Part shown: one piece after another, positions 35,675 to 44,507 of the stretch
Numbering within the stretch: position 1 is the first letter of the stretch
Layout of the letters: each line of letters opens with the position of its first letter
Origin: Flavobacterium subsaxonicum WB 4.1-42 = DSM 21790
Lineage (GTDB): Bacteria; Bacteroidota; Bacteroidia; Flavobacteriales; Flavobacteriaceae
Assembly: GCF_000422725.1 (NCBI RefSeq)
Contig: NZ_AUGP01000017.1
Coordinates: forward strand, 660,347 to 724,346
Direction of reading: 5' to 3'
DNA length: 64,000 bases
Made by a program: the position numbers and the translations under genes
The notes under the pieces: model-generated
Seen by the model: the letters and a program-made list of their open reading frames with translations, nothing else
Told to the model about the DNA's origin: nothing
The model's database searches: none

Positions 35675-38428
35675 TTATTGTTTAATAATTTTTTTGCTCA
35701 CGGTTCCGTTATTTGTATTAATCAGGATGCTATAAAGCCCTTTGCTGAAATTTGTAGTAGGCACTTCTGAATCCGAAGCAGCCCCACTATAAATTAATTG
35801 ACCCAGCGTGTTGTAAATGCAGTAACCCCTGATTTCCAATTTACCACCCTCAACATTTTTAATATAAAGCTTGTCTTTTACCGGATTTGGATAAAGTACT
35901 AAACCGAAAGAATCGTTATTAAAATGGTCCACGTTTAAAATCGTATTGGTATAACGCGTTAGCGCGAAATCCATGCTGACGCCATTGTTAGCCGACCCTG
36001 CAACAACAACCTTGTTATCCGATTGCAATCCAACAGCAAAAGCAGCATCATAACCATCATAAAATGAAGTGGTAATACCATTTTGACCTCCGAAATCGTC
36101 ATCAAAAGTACCGTCGGCATTAAAGCGCTTAATCATAAAGTCGCAGCTTTCCGGGGCCTCGCCAGGCATTTTAAGGGCGACTAAAAATTTGCCATCGGGC
36201 TGTGGAAGCACAGAAGTTACCTGTGAGTAATCGCCACTCAAATCTGACGTTAAAATTCCGGCTGTTCCGTACGCAGGGTCAATCGTGCCGTTGGCATTGT
36301 ATCGAACCGTAGAAAAATGGGGTCCATTTGATACTCCTGCTATAATTAATTTACCGTCTGGCTTGATAGTGCCCGCATACGGAAAATAAGTGTATCCAAT
36401 TAAAGTAGTCTCTTTTCCACCAGTACCAAAAGTAGTGTCGAGGCTCCCGTTTGAATTTATTCTTGCCGTTGATAGTGTTATGCTTCCATTATACAAATTA
36501 GGATCTGATGATGAGCCGAAAAGGATAATCCTGTTGTCTGGCTGAATAAGTATAGAGGCATTGCCATAACTGGTTTGTCCAAAAAAAACGAGCAATTGCC
36601 CATCAGTACCAAAGTTTGCATCTAATGTGCCGTTACTATTATATCGAGAGATAATAAACCCGTTTACCCCCTCCAGCGTGCCACCTCCCGCAACAATCAT
36701 TTTTCCGTCAGCCTGGAAAACTATAGAAGAAGGGGTAAAATTGAGTGCGTTTTTACCATTAATCCCAAAAGTCGCATCAAGGCTTCCATCAACATTGTAC
36801 CTTATCAGTTCGCCAAAATAGCCGGGCGTTGAATAAACCGAATATACATTACCCAAAATTATTTTACCGCCAGGTTGAAATGATGTGGCAGTAACCTGGT
36901 TTAGGTTATCGCCAAAAACCGACACTACTTTACCAAAATTCCCAAAAGTAGTATCAGGGCTTCCATCGCTATAGTACTTTGATAAAACGATATCTTTATA
37001 AAACGAGGTGTTTCGCTCCTTGTGTTCAGTAGTTCCAACAGCAATTAACTCATCATTTGGCAATACTACTATATGGCTCAAAAAATCGTTGCCTTTTTCA
37101 AAAGCAGTGGTTACTTTTCCATCTGCATCCAATAAAACGTCGGCCATACCATTGCTATCATATTGGGCTACAGCAAAATCTACATGACTAAGATCCAGCG
37201 ACTGTGCTTGTCCTGCTACAACTATTTTACCATTTGGCAGTACTGCTGCAGCTTTTGCTTCATTCAGGCCTGTACCAAAAGTTGTCAGTACGGTGCCACC
37301 GGTTCCAAAAGATGTATCCATAGTTCCGTCGGCATTATATCTCCTGATTAAAAAATCGGATGACGGCGACAGCGATACCGGATTAATTACTAAAAGGTAT
37401 TTTCCATCCGGCTGTATGGCAACAGAATTTGTTTGATAAAACTGTTCATTTGCCGTTAAAGGCGTCAAAACACTGCCATCGCCGCTAAAAGAAGTATCCA
37501 GGCTGCCATTTGCATTGTATTGTAGTAAGGCAAAATTTACCCCTACAATTCCTGCTATCTTTATTTTCCCGTCGGCGCCAATTGATAGTTGCTTTGCGGC
37601 ACCTGAGGTACCGGCTCCAACGGATGTAATCACTTTACCATCAGTATCAAAACCGGTATCTAAAGTACCATCGGCAGTATATTGGGCCACTGCTATTTTA
37701 GAGTTTACCGTAGGATATTTACCTGCAATAACAAACTTACCATCAGGCTTTAATGCAATACAAGACGGCCAGCTGTTTCCTGTTCCAAAAGACAATACAA
37801 CCTGTCCGTTTGTACCAAAGGCAGAATCTGGCATTCCATCTGCTGTATACCTTTCGATACCAATAGCATCTGGCGAGTTAAAATCTAACTTTACCGCAGT
37901 AACAATAATCTTACCATCGGCCTGCACAATTAAACTGTTGCCATCATTTATAAAAGAAGCCAACGCAGTGATAATCTTGCCATTCGTACCAAAAGTACCA
38001 TCAATATGTCCGTTTGCAAGATACCGTGCAATTACTACCGTAGAGCTAATACCATTCATTCCCGTAGTTCCCAACACAATAATCTTACCATCAGCAAGCA
38101 CATGGATGGAGCGAATAATACTACTGTCGTTATTAACTTCCATAAAACCAGTCAATACTTTTCCGTGCACACCAAAACTAACATCTAATGATCCGTTAAC
38201 ATTGTAGCGCGCTAAAGCAAAATCATCTTCGCCATTACTATTAAGGCTGGTTCCGCCAACTAAAAATTTGCCATCGGGCTGAAAAGCAATGGCATACGCC
38301 CGGTTTTCATTGGAACCAAAACCCGTGACCGTTTTTCCGTCGATTCCAAATGCAGCATCTGTTTCGCCCGATTGAGGCAGCATCTTCAGGGTTGAAAGCA
38401 GGAAGAGAAATAGTAGTTGTTTTTTCAT
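35675..38428 (-). CDS. Delta-60 repeat surface protein with T9SS sorting domain
   Basis: 917 residues. Signal peptide MKKQLLFLFLLSTLKMLPQS. The body is about fourteen ~55-60 residue delta-60 repeats, each with the pattern YNADGTxDxSFGxxGxV followed by PDGKxxVAG. They probably fold as a beta-propeller-like or solenoid array. The C-terminal ~80 residues form a type A T9SS sorting domain (LVLYPNPVKDKLYI, GLYSILIN, KKIIKQ). The protein is likely displayed at the cell surface; function of such repeats is unknown. It is flanked by two identical tRNA-Leu genes, which is unusual, and lies just outside repeat D. Confidence 0.9.
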   Translation of the reverse strand: MKKQLLFLFLLSTLKMLPQSGETDAAFGIDGKTVTGFGSNENRAYAIAFQPDGKFLVGGTSLNSNGEDDFALARYNVNGSLDVSFGVHGKVLTGFMEVNNDSSIIRSIHVLADGKIIVLGTTGMNGISSTVVIARYLANGHIDGTFGTNGKIITALASFINDGNSLIVQADGKIIVTAVKLDFNSPDAIGIERYTADGMPDSAFGTNGQVVLSFGTGNSWPSCIALKPDGKFVIAGKYPTVNSKIAVAQYTADGTLDTGFDTDGKVITSVGAGTSGAAKQLSIGADGKIKIAGIVGVNFALLQYNANGSLDTSFSGDGSVLTPLTANEQFYQTNSVAIQPDGKYLLVINPVSLSPSSDFLIRRYNADGTMDTSFGTGGTVLTTFGTGLNEAKAAAVLPNGKIVVAGQAQSLDLSHVDFAVAQYDSNGMADVLLDADGKVTTAFEKGNDFLSHIVVLPNDELIAVGTTEHKERNTSFYKDIVLSKYYSDGSPDTTFGNFGKVVSVFGDNLNQVTATSFQPGGKIILGNVYSVYSTPGYFGELIRYNVDGSLDATFGINGKNALNFTPSSIVFQADGKMIVAGGGTLEGVNGFIISRYNSNGTLDANFGTDGQLLVFFGQTSYGNASILIQPDNRIILFGSSSDPNLYNGSITLSTARINSNGSLDTTFGTGGKETTLIGYTYFPYAGTIKPDGKLIIAGVSNGPHFSTVRYNANGTIDPAYGTAGILTSDLSGDYSQVTSVLPQPDGKFLVALKMPGEAPESCDFMIKRFNADGTFDDDFGGQNGITTSFYDGYDAAFAVGLQSDNKVVVAGSANNGVSMDFALTRYTNTILNVDHFNNDSFGLVLYPNPVKDKLYIKNVEGGKLEIRGYCIYNTLGQLIYSGAASDSEVPTTNFSKGLYSILINTNNGTVSKKIIKQ

Positions 38429-38753
38429 AATAAGATTTAGGTACTGATAAATTAGATATCAGACCCGGCTAAGGTAGTCAAACCCGACTTAAATTACTCA
38501 AAATCAGCTATTTTATTATACACAACCATTTATCCGGATATAATCATCAGGAACCAATGAACAATTAGCACAATGCCTAACATGTAGTACAAATAGTACT
38601 AATTAAGGTTTTAAGTTCGCAATCATCTTAATTAAAGCTAATGTTTTTCTCACAAAAACACCTGTTAATCAAATAACTAAAGGTGTCATCAAAAAAATAA
38701 ATAGGGAATTTGCACGGTTGTTTAATTTGAAACCGGAGGAGAGATAAACAAAA
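38429..38753. other. Intergenic stretch without a gene
   Basis: About 325 bp between the start of the delta-60 gene and the terminator of tRNA-Leu copy 2. Probably holds the delta-60 gene promoter; no clear element seen. Confidence 0.45.
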
Positions 38754-38782
38754 AAAGCCCCTGAAAATCAGAGGCTTTTGTG
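38754..38782 (-). terminator. Terminator of tRNA-Leu copy 2
   Basis: Minus strand AAAAGCCTCTGA / TCAGGGGCTTTTTTT hairpin, directly after the tRNA. Confidence 0.75.
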
Positions 38783-38785
38783 TTG

Positions 38786-38867
38786 TGCGGGTGATAGGAC
38801 TCGAACCTACACACCTTGCGGCACCAGATCCTAAGTCTGGCGTGTCTACCAATTTCACCACACCCGC
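38786..38867 (-). tRNA. tRNA-Leu (anticodon TAG), copy 2
   Basis: 82 nt, the same sequence as copy 1 at 35333: anticodon TAG in loop CTTAGGA, long-type variable arm, GGTTCGAGTCC T-arm, A discriminator, no encoded CCA. The two copies have different terminators, so they are not a simple recent tandem duplication. Confidence 0.97.
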
Positions 38868-38974
38868 AGGCAGATAATGTAACCGATAAGCGTTTCATTA
38901 TTACGGGTGCAAATATACAACTGTTTTCCAAATTTCAAATTAAAATTGTAACTTTTTTTAGTTTTATTTTTTCG

Positions 38975-38982
38975 TATTTTTG
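38975..38982 (+). promoter_or_regulatory. Possible -7 element of the M20 peptidase gene
   Basis: TATTTTTG fits the TAnnTTTG Bacteroidota -7 element, 28 bp before the start at 39011. No well-spaced -33 box is visible. Confidence 0.35.
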
Positions 38983-39010
38983 ATGCTCAATCGTATATCT
39001 CTAATTTATA

Positions 39011-40399
39011 ATGGATAACATAAAAAACTATGTCGGCCAAAACAAAGACCGATTTATAAATGAACTTATAGAATTGCTTAAAATACCGTCGGTTAGTGCC
39101 GATAGCGCCTATTCTCAGGACGTAATAAACACTGCCGATGCCGTTAAGGCCAGCCTGGAAAAAGCAGGCTGCGACCACGTTGAAATTTGCGAAACGCCCG
39201 GCTACCCTATTGTTTACGGCGAAAAATTTATAGACAAAAACCTACCAACCATCTTAGTGTATGGCCATTATGATGTTCAGCCGGCCGACCCGGTAGAGCT
39301 GTGGTCGTCTCCGCCGTTTGAGCCTGTTATTAAAAAGACGGACCTTCACCCCGATGGCGCTATCTTTGCCCGCGGTGCGTGCGACGATAAAGGCCAGATG
39401 TATATGCACGTTAAAGCGCTGGAATTCATGGTACAAACCAACAGCCTGCCCTGCAACGTTAAGTTTATGATAGAGGGCGAAGAAGAGGTTGGGTCGCCAA
39501 GCCTGGCCTGGTTTGTAGAGCGCAATCAGGACAAATTGGCTAACGATGTGATACTTATATCGGATACCGGCATGATATCTAACACGCAACCCTCTATTAC
39601 TACAGGACTTAGAGGCCTTAGCTATGTAGAGGTAGAGGTTACGGGCCCTAACCGCGACCTGCACTCTGGCCTGTACGGTGGTGCTGTTGCCAACCCTATT
39701 AACGTGTTAGCCAAGATGATAGCCCAACTGCACGACGAAAACAACCACATTACCATACCCGGCTTTTATGATAAGGTTGAAGAGCTTAGCCGCGAAGAGC
39801 GCGACGAGATGGCTAAAGCGCCTTTCTCTCTCGATGCTTATAAGCAAGCCCTTGATATTGAGGATGTTTACGGCGAGGCCACCTACACCACCAACGAGCG
39901 TAACTCCATCCGCCCGACTTTAGATGTTAACGGAATTTGGGGTGGCTACACCGGCGAAGGTGCTAAAACCGTGATTGCCAGCAAGGCATACGCCAAAATA
40001 TCGATGCGCCTTGTACCGGCACAGGACTGGAACGAAATTACCCAACTTTTTACCAAACACTTTACCAGCATTGCCCCTAAAGGTGTTACCGTTAAGGTTA
40101 AGCCACACCACGGCGGGCAGGCGTATGTTACTCCTATTGAGATTGTTGGCTACAAAGCCGCAGCCCTGGCGTACGAAGAAAGCTTTGGCATTAAGCCCAT
40201 TCCGGTACGCTCCGGAGGCAGCATCCCGATAGTGGCATTGTTTGAAAAAGAGCTTAAAAGCAAGACTATTATGATGGGTTTTGGCCTTGATAGCGATGCC
40301 ATCCACAGCCCTAACGAGCATTTTGGCATCTTTAATTACCTAAAAGGTATCGAAACCATTCCGTTATTTTACAAACATTTTACCGAGCTTTCTAAGTAA
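39011..40399 (+). CDS. M20 family dipeptidase/metallopeptidase
   Basis: 462 residues, the full length of M20 dipeptidases of the CNDP type. Metal ligands are visible: H86 and D88 in VYGHYDVQP, RGACDDKG (about 120-127) for the bridging Asp, and EGEEEVGSP (about 154-162) with the catalytic Glu; the dimerisation (lid) domain with HSGLYGG follows (about 217-223). The C-terminal His is in DSDAIHSPNEHFG. It hydrolyses dipeptides or related peptide bonds in the cytoplasm; the exact substrate is unknown. A terminator follows at 40465. Confidence 0.9.
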   Translation: MDNIKNYVGQNKDRFINELIELLKIPSVSADSAYSQDVINTADAVKASLEKAGCDHVEICETPGYPIVYGEKFIDKNLPTILVYGHYDVQPADPVELWSSPPFEPVIKKTDLHPDGAIFARGACDDKGQMYMHVKALEFMVQTNSLPCNVKFMIEGEEEVGSPSLAWFVERNQDKLANDVILISDTGMISNTQPSITTGLRGLSYVEVEVTGPNRDLHSGLYGGAVANPINVLAKMIAQLHDENNHITIPGFYDKVEELSREERDEMAKAPFSLDAYKQALDIEDVYGEATYTTNERNSIRPTLDVNGIWGGYTGEGAKTVIASKAYAKISMRLVPAQDWNEITQLFTKHFTSIAPKGVTVKVKPHHGGQAYVTPIEIVGYKAAALAYEESFGIKPIPVRSGGSIPIVALFEKELKSKTIMMGFGLDSDAIHSPNEHFGIFNYLKGIETIPLFYKHFTELSK

Positions 40400-40464
40400 T
40401 TTGTGCTTGATATTTCACTTTTGGATTACAAGATACAGTAAAATATAGCGGTTAATCTGCAACT

Positions 40465-40493
40465 AAATCTGCCCCAACAAGGCAGATTTTTTT
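40465..40493 (+). terminator. Terminator after the M20 peptidase gene
   Basis: AAATCTGCC / GGCAGATTT stem with loop CCAACAA and a T run. A similar ATCTGCC/GGCAGAT terminator ends the M56 cluster at 45806. Confidence 0.8.
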
Positions 40494-40509
40494 ATGCTTT
40501 TACCTCAAA

Positions 40510-40527
40510 ATATACCAATCGGTATAT
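40510..40527. promoter_or_regulatory. TetR-type dyad, site 1
   Basis: ATATACC-AATC-GGTATAT: perfect 7 bp half-sites with a 4 bp centre. Similar dyads bind TetR-family regulators. The same core recurs at 40560. Confidence 0.5.
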
Positions 40528-40559
40528 TTTTTTAAGTCTCAAAAGTGCTTTTTATTTTT

Positions 40560-40575
40560 TATACCAATCGGTATA
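40560..40575. promoter_or_regulatory. TetR-type dyad, site 2
   Basis: TATACC-AATC-GGTATA, identical core to site 1, about 50 bp away. No TetR gene is in the window, so the regulator must be elsewhere, or the sites are repeats of another kind. Confidence 0.5.
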
Positions 40576-40665
40576 TTCCACTACTTAAATCTTCATCAAA
40601 AATTTTCATCAAAATCTTCATCACAAAAAATATTTTCAAAAAAAATTAGGTCGGATACATTTTTA

Positions 40666-40701
40666 TTCTACATTTGTAGAAACAATTCTAAAGTTGTAGA
40701 A
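40666..40701. promoter_or_regulatory. Twin BlaI-type operators upstream of the regulator gene
   Basis: TTCTACA-TT-TGTAGAA (40666-40681) is a perfect dyad with the TACAnnTGTA core of BlaI/MecI operators. A second near-copy, TTCTAAA-GT-TGTAGAA (40686-40701), follows 20 bp on, two helical turns away. The first overlaps a TACATTTG that fits the -7 element (40669-40676), so binding would block transcription of the cluster (autoregulation). Confidence 0.7.
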
Positions 40702-40702
40702 C

Positions 40703-41074
40703 ATGCAATTGACAAAAACCGAAGAACAGCTAATGCAATTATTATGGAAACTGGAAAAAGCATTTATGAAAGATCTGCTCGACCTCTTTCCCGATCCTAA
40801 GCCTGCCGCGACAACCGTGGCCACGCTTTTAAAGCGAATGACCGATAAAGGCTTTGTAGGTTATAAAGAATATGGCAAGAGCCGCGAGTATTTTCCGGCT
40901 GTAAAAAAATCCGACTACTTTTCTAAGCAAATGAACGGCATGATCAAGAATTTCTTCAACAATTCGGCATCGCAATTTGCCTCGTTCTTTACCCAGGAAA
41001 GCAACATGACCAGCGCCGAGCTCGAAGAACTTAAAAAAATCATCGATTCTGAAATCAAAAAGAAACAGCAATGA
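40703..41074 (+). CDS. BlaI/MecI/CopY-family repressor
   Basis: 123 residues, the usual length. The winged-helix domain covers about 1-75 (TKTEEQLMQLLWKLEKAF, ATTVATLLKRMTDKGFVGY) with the typical wing KEYGKSREYFPAV; the helical dimerisation tail follows. It should repress its own operon through the twin TACAnnTGTA sites directly upstream and be inactivated by the linked M56 membrane peptidase. It overlaps the peptidase gene by 4 nt (ATGA). The signal is not known; a beta-lactam role is not implied. Confidence 0.92.
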   Translation: MQLTKTEEQLMQLLWKLEKAFMKDLLDLFPDPKPAATTVATLLKRMTDKGFVGYKEYGKSREYFPAVKKSDYFSKQMNGMIKNFFNNSASQFASFFTQESNMTSAELEELKKIIDSEIKKKQQ

Positions 41075-42735
41075 CAGATTTTTTATTAAAGTCAACCGTA
41101 AGCATGACGCTCCTTTTAGGAGTGTACTACCTGCTGCTACAAAAAGAGCGGCTGTTTATATTTAACCGATTCTACCTGTTGTTTGCACTGGCATTCTCAA
41201 TAGCGTTGCCTTTTATAACAATAGAAGTTTATACCGAATATGAGCCTGTTGTAACTCCTGCAATGGCAACGCAACATCTAACTTATGATGTCCCAACAAC
41301 GGTAGCGTCACAAATAGTAACCGAAGCCCCTATAGACTACCTGAGTTATCTGCCCTGGCTTATCTACGGGTTGATAACCTTGGTGTTAGCCTTAAAATTT
41401 ACAGGAAACATATGGCATTTTAAAAAGCTGGTATCAAAACATCAATCACAAGATCATGATACTGCAACGCTGGTGTTGTTAGACAAAAAAGTACTGCCGC
41501 ATACCTTTTTAAACTATATTTTTATAAGTAAAGAAGAGCACGAGTGCAATATAATTGAAGAAGAATTATACCTGCATGAGCTGGCACACGTTGCCCAAAA
41601 GCACACGCTTGATATTTTGTTTATAGAAGTACTTAAAACCATACTATGGTTTAACCCGCTGCTGTACTTCTACAAAAAAGCCATACAGCTTAACCACGAG
41701 TTCCTGGCCGATGAAAGCGTACTGCAACAGGTAAATAATGTTGCATCGTATCAGCAATTGCTGCTTATTAAAGCGTTGCCACCCACACAGTACCAGCTGG
41801 CAAGCAGCCTTAATTTCTCTGTCACTAAAAAGCGTTTCAATATGATGACAAAAGCCACAACCACTAAATCTAAAGCCTTACTATTAAAGTTAGTATCATT
41901 ACCTGTTATTGCCGGCATGGTTGCCCTGCTGTGTATAGAAACCGTTGCGCAGGTTAACCAACCTGCCGGTACCCGGAAAAAATCCCAAACCACTAACATT
42001 AGTGACAGTCTTACCGAAAAAGATATAAAGCGGGATAAGTACTTCTCGGGCGTTCGTGTAATTATTACTGATAAAGAGAGTGATATTTATATTGATAAAC
42101 CCTACGAACAACTTACGCTTGAGCAAAAACGCAACTACTGGTTTATTGTGCCCGATGCAGCCGTAGCCAAACAGCCCTCTACCAAAGAATTTGAAAGCTG
42201 GAAAAACAAAAACCAATTTGCCTTATGGATAGACGACAAAAATGTAAACAACAAAGTGTTAACTAATTATAAAGCGGCGGATATTGCATATTTTACAGGC
42301 AGCTCTGTATTTAAAAATGCACGTACAAAACAGCATCCACAGCCTTATCAGTTTCATTTGTATACACCGGCCTATTTTAAAAAGTACATTCAGCAACGCG
42401 ACCATTACAGCGGCGACGAATATAAAGTAACGTCATTTAACAACAACATGAACAAGCCGGAGTATTATAAAAACACAAAATTTTACATTATTAAAAGCGA
42501 TAACACTGCCATACCCAAAGACTATGCAGGCCTGACCGATTCCCAAAAAATGAACCTACCGGGCTGCGACGTATCTAAAAAGGGGAAAATTATACCTGCG
42601 GTAGAATACTGGATGATAAACGAAAGCGGTAGATCATTAAGCTGGGAAGAAGCTAAGGCAATATCCGGCATGCCCCAAATTCCGGAAAAGGATATAAAAA
42701 GCACACGACACAAAGACAGTGCTAAACATAACTAA
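41071..42735 (+). CDS. BlaR1-like M56 membrane metallopeptidase 1
   Basis: 554 residues. The N-terminal part has membrane helices (about 5-25, 35-55 and 90-110) and an M56 zinc-peptidase domain with HELAH (about 169-173) and a downstream EFLADE where the third ligand is expected. After the last helix (about 270-290) a ~260-residue periplasmic part carries an alpha/beta-rich region with no penicillin-binding motif. It is thought to sense an envelope signal and cleave the BlaI-type repressor. First of three tandem paralogues. Confidence 0.88.
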   Translation: MTDFLLKSTVSMTLLLGVYYLLLQKERLFIFNRFYLLFALAFSIALPFITIEVYTEYEPVVTPAMATQHLTYDVPTTVASQIVTEAPIDYLSYLPWLIYGLITLVLALKFTGNIWHFKKLVSKHQSQDHDTATLVLLDKKVLPHTFLNYIFISKEEHECNIIEEELYLHELAHVAQKHTLDILFIEVLKTILWFNPLLYFYKKAIQLNHEFLADESVLQQVNNVASYQQLLLIKALPPTQYQLASSLNFSVTKKRFNMMTKATTTKSKALLLKLVSLPVIAGMVALLCIETVAQVNQPAGTRKKSQTTNISDSLTEKDIKRDKYFSGVRVIITDKESDIYIDKPYEQLTLEQKRNYWFIVPDAAVAKQPSTKEFESWKNKNQFALWIDDKNVNNKVLTNYKAADIAYFTGSSVFKNARTKQHPQPYQFHLYTPAYFKKYIQQRDHYSGDEYKVTSFNNNMNKPEYYKNTKFYIIKSDNTAIPKDYAGLTDSQKMNLPGCDVSKKGKIIPAVEYWMINESGRSLSWEEAKAISGMPQIPEKDIKSTRHKDSAKHN

Positions 42736-42779
42736 TAGTTGAAGGATAAAGCATCAATCAAAATTTAAAACTAACAGCA

Positions 42780-44447
42780 ATGATGGATTTCCTTATAAAA
42801 TCGACCCTCAGCATGGCCCTGCTGCTGGCCGTGTACCATGTGTTCTTGGCGCGCGAAAAAATGCACCGCTTTAACCGGTTCTACCTGCTGTTTGCCCTAA
42901 TGTTCTCGTTAGCAGTGCCTTTTATAAGCTTTACCATTTATACAGAAGCAGTTGCCCAAGCCCCCCTGCCTGCCCGGCCAATCGAAATCCAAAACTTTAC
43001 GATTGCACCAACACCTCAACAACCTGTAGATTATACCATGCCCTTACTTTTGGCTATATATGCGCTGGTAACTGTGGCACTGGCACTTAGGTTCGCAAAA
43101 AATATACGCCACTTTTTAAGGCAGGTCAACCATAATCCGTCGCGGCCGCATCAAAATGCTACACTGGTGTTGATGGAGGGCAACGTAATTCCGCATACGT
43201 TTCTAAACTACATATTTGTGAGTAAAGAAGACTACGAACAGAACACTATAGAGCAGGAACTGTATACCCACGAGCTGGCGCACGTTAGGCAAAAACATTC
43301 GGTCGACATACTTTTTATAGAAGTGCTTAAAACCGTGCTGTGGTTTAACCCACTGCTGTACTTCTACAAAAAAGCCATACAGCTTAACCACGAGTTTCTG
43401 GCCGATGAAACCGTTGTTAACCAAAGCAATAACATAGTAATTTACCAACAACTGCTGCTACAAAAGGCGGTGCCCCAAATGGCATTTCAGCTGGCAAGCA
43501 GCCTTAATTATAGTGTAACCAAAAAACGTTTTATGATGATGACAAAAGCCACACCCAAAAGCAAAGCGCTACTGCTTAAGCTTGCCGCCCTGCCGGTAAT
43601 TGCCGGGCTTATTTATGCACTTTGTACCCAAACCGTTGCGCAAACCTCGCCCATTATTAACACTACTGTGTTTGTAGAAGAGCTACCCGCTTCACAACAA
43701 AGCAGCCACGCCGCTACAAACAAAGTCAAACGCGACAGTTATTATGCCGGTGTACGTATTGTGGTAAAAAACGATAAGCGCAAAACACTGATCGACAAGC
43801 CTTACGAACAGCTTACCGAAGCCGAAAAAGATAAATACCTTATGGATGTGCCTGGCCCTACGCAAAAAAAACAGCTTACCGCTAAGCAGTACGCTGATCT
43901 AAAAGATAGCACGACCTATGGCGTATGGATAGATGGCAAGCGCGTAGATAATGCAGTGCTCAACAAGTTTAGTATTACAGATTTTGCCTTTTACTATGGC
44001 AGTGCCGTGTATAAAAATGCGCAGACAAAGGCTAATCCGCAGCCGTACCAATTCAATTTATACACGCACGATTACTTTGATGCCAACCTTGAAAATTCGT
44101 ATAAAAAATTTGGCAGCGATACTTACACCGTAGTTACCGGCAGCTATTCAGCCCCAAAAAAGGCAACCGATAGTAAGACTAAAGCCGAAGCTGCTCCGCC
44201 CAAAATCGCGGAAGGTTTTACAAATACCACCGACACCGTTAAAGATAAGGCCGACGCCGAAGCCCGCAGGGCCAGAGTTTTTGCCGAAAGGGCTAAAATT
44301 ATGAAACAGAGGGAAACCCTTCTTGCAAAAAGAGATTCTTTAAAAGGTAGTAGAAGAGAAGTTTTAGACGGTGCCCACGTAGAAAAGGATAGCGCCAAGG
44401 CTCAAAGAGAAAGGGCAAGAGCCGCAAAGTCGGCAAAAAAGTCATAA
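42780..44447 (+). CDS. BlaR1-like M56 membrane metallopeptidase 2
   Basis: 555 residues, paralogue of the upstream gene: same membrane plan, HELAH zinc motif (THELAHVRQKHSVD) and EFLADETVV. The C-terminal region matches paralogue 1 over the KRDSYYAGVRIVVK and YEQLTEAEKDKY segments, then diverges into a Lys/Ala/Arg-rich repetitive tail (about 475-555). The start may be the ATG at 42780 or 42783. It probably arose by tandem duplication and may have a different sensing tail. Confidence 0.85.
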   Translation: MMDFLIKSTLSMALLLAVYHVFLAREKMHRFNRFYLLFALMFSLAVPFISFTIYTEAVAQAPLPARPIEIQNFTIAPTPQQPVDYTMPLLLAIYALVTVALALRFAKNIRHFLRQVNHNPSRPHQNATLVLMEGNVIPHTFLNYIFVSKEDYEQNTIEQELYTHELAHVRQKHSVDILFIEVLKTVLWFNPLLYFYKKAIQLNHEFLADETVVNQSNNIVIYQQLLLQKAVPQMAFQLASSLNYSVTKKRFMMMTKATPKSKALLLKLAALPVIAGLIYALCTQTVAQTSPIINTTVFVEELPASQQSSHAATNKVKRDSYYAGVRIVVKNDKRKTLIDKPYEQLTEAEKDKYLMDVPGPTQKKQLTAKQYADLKDSTTYGVWIDGKRVDNAVLNKFSITDFAFYYGSAVYKNAQTKANPQPYQFNLYTHDYFDANLENSYKKFGSDTYTVVTGSYSAPKKATDSKTKAEAAPPKIAEGFTNTTDTVKDKADAEARRARVFAERAKIMKQRETLLAKRDSLKGSRREVLDGAHVEKDSAKAQRERARAAKSAKKS

Positions 44448-44475
44448 CTATCTGGCTTTAAACACCTAAATGATC

Positions 44476-44507
44476 CGATTCTGCAATTAAAAAGAAACAG
44501 CAAATGA
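44476..44507 (+). repeat. Remnant of the blaI 3' end before the third M56 gene
   Basis: CGATTCTG.AAT.AAAAAGAAACAGCAA then ATGACAG repeats the last ~30 bp of the BlaI-type gene (41044-41074) with two substitutions and one inserted A. It shows the third peptidase gene was copied together with its upstream junction. Confidence 0.7.

Noticed and set aside
40703..42735. Beta-lactam resistance BlaI-BlaR1 operon
   Set aside because: The M56 proteins lack a penicillin-binding sensor domain and no beta-lactamase gene is present.
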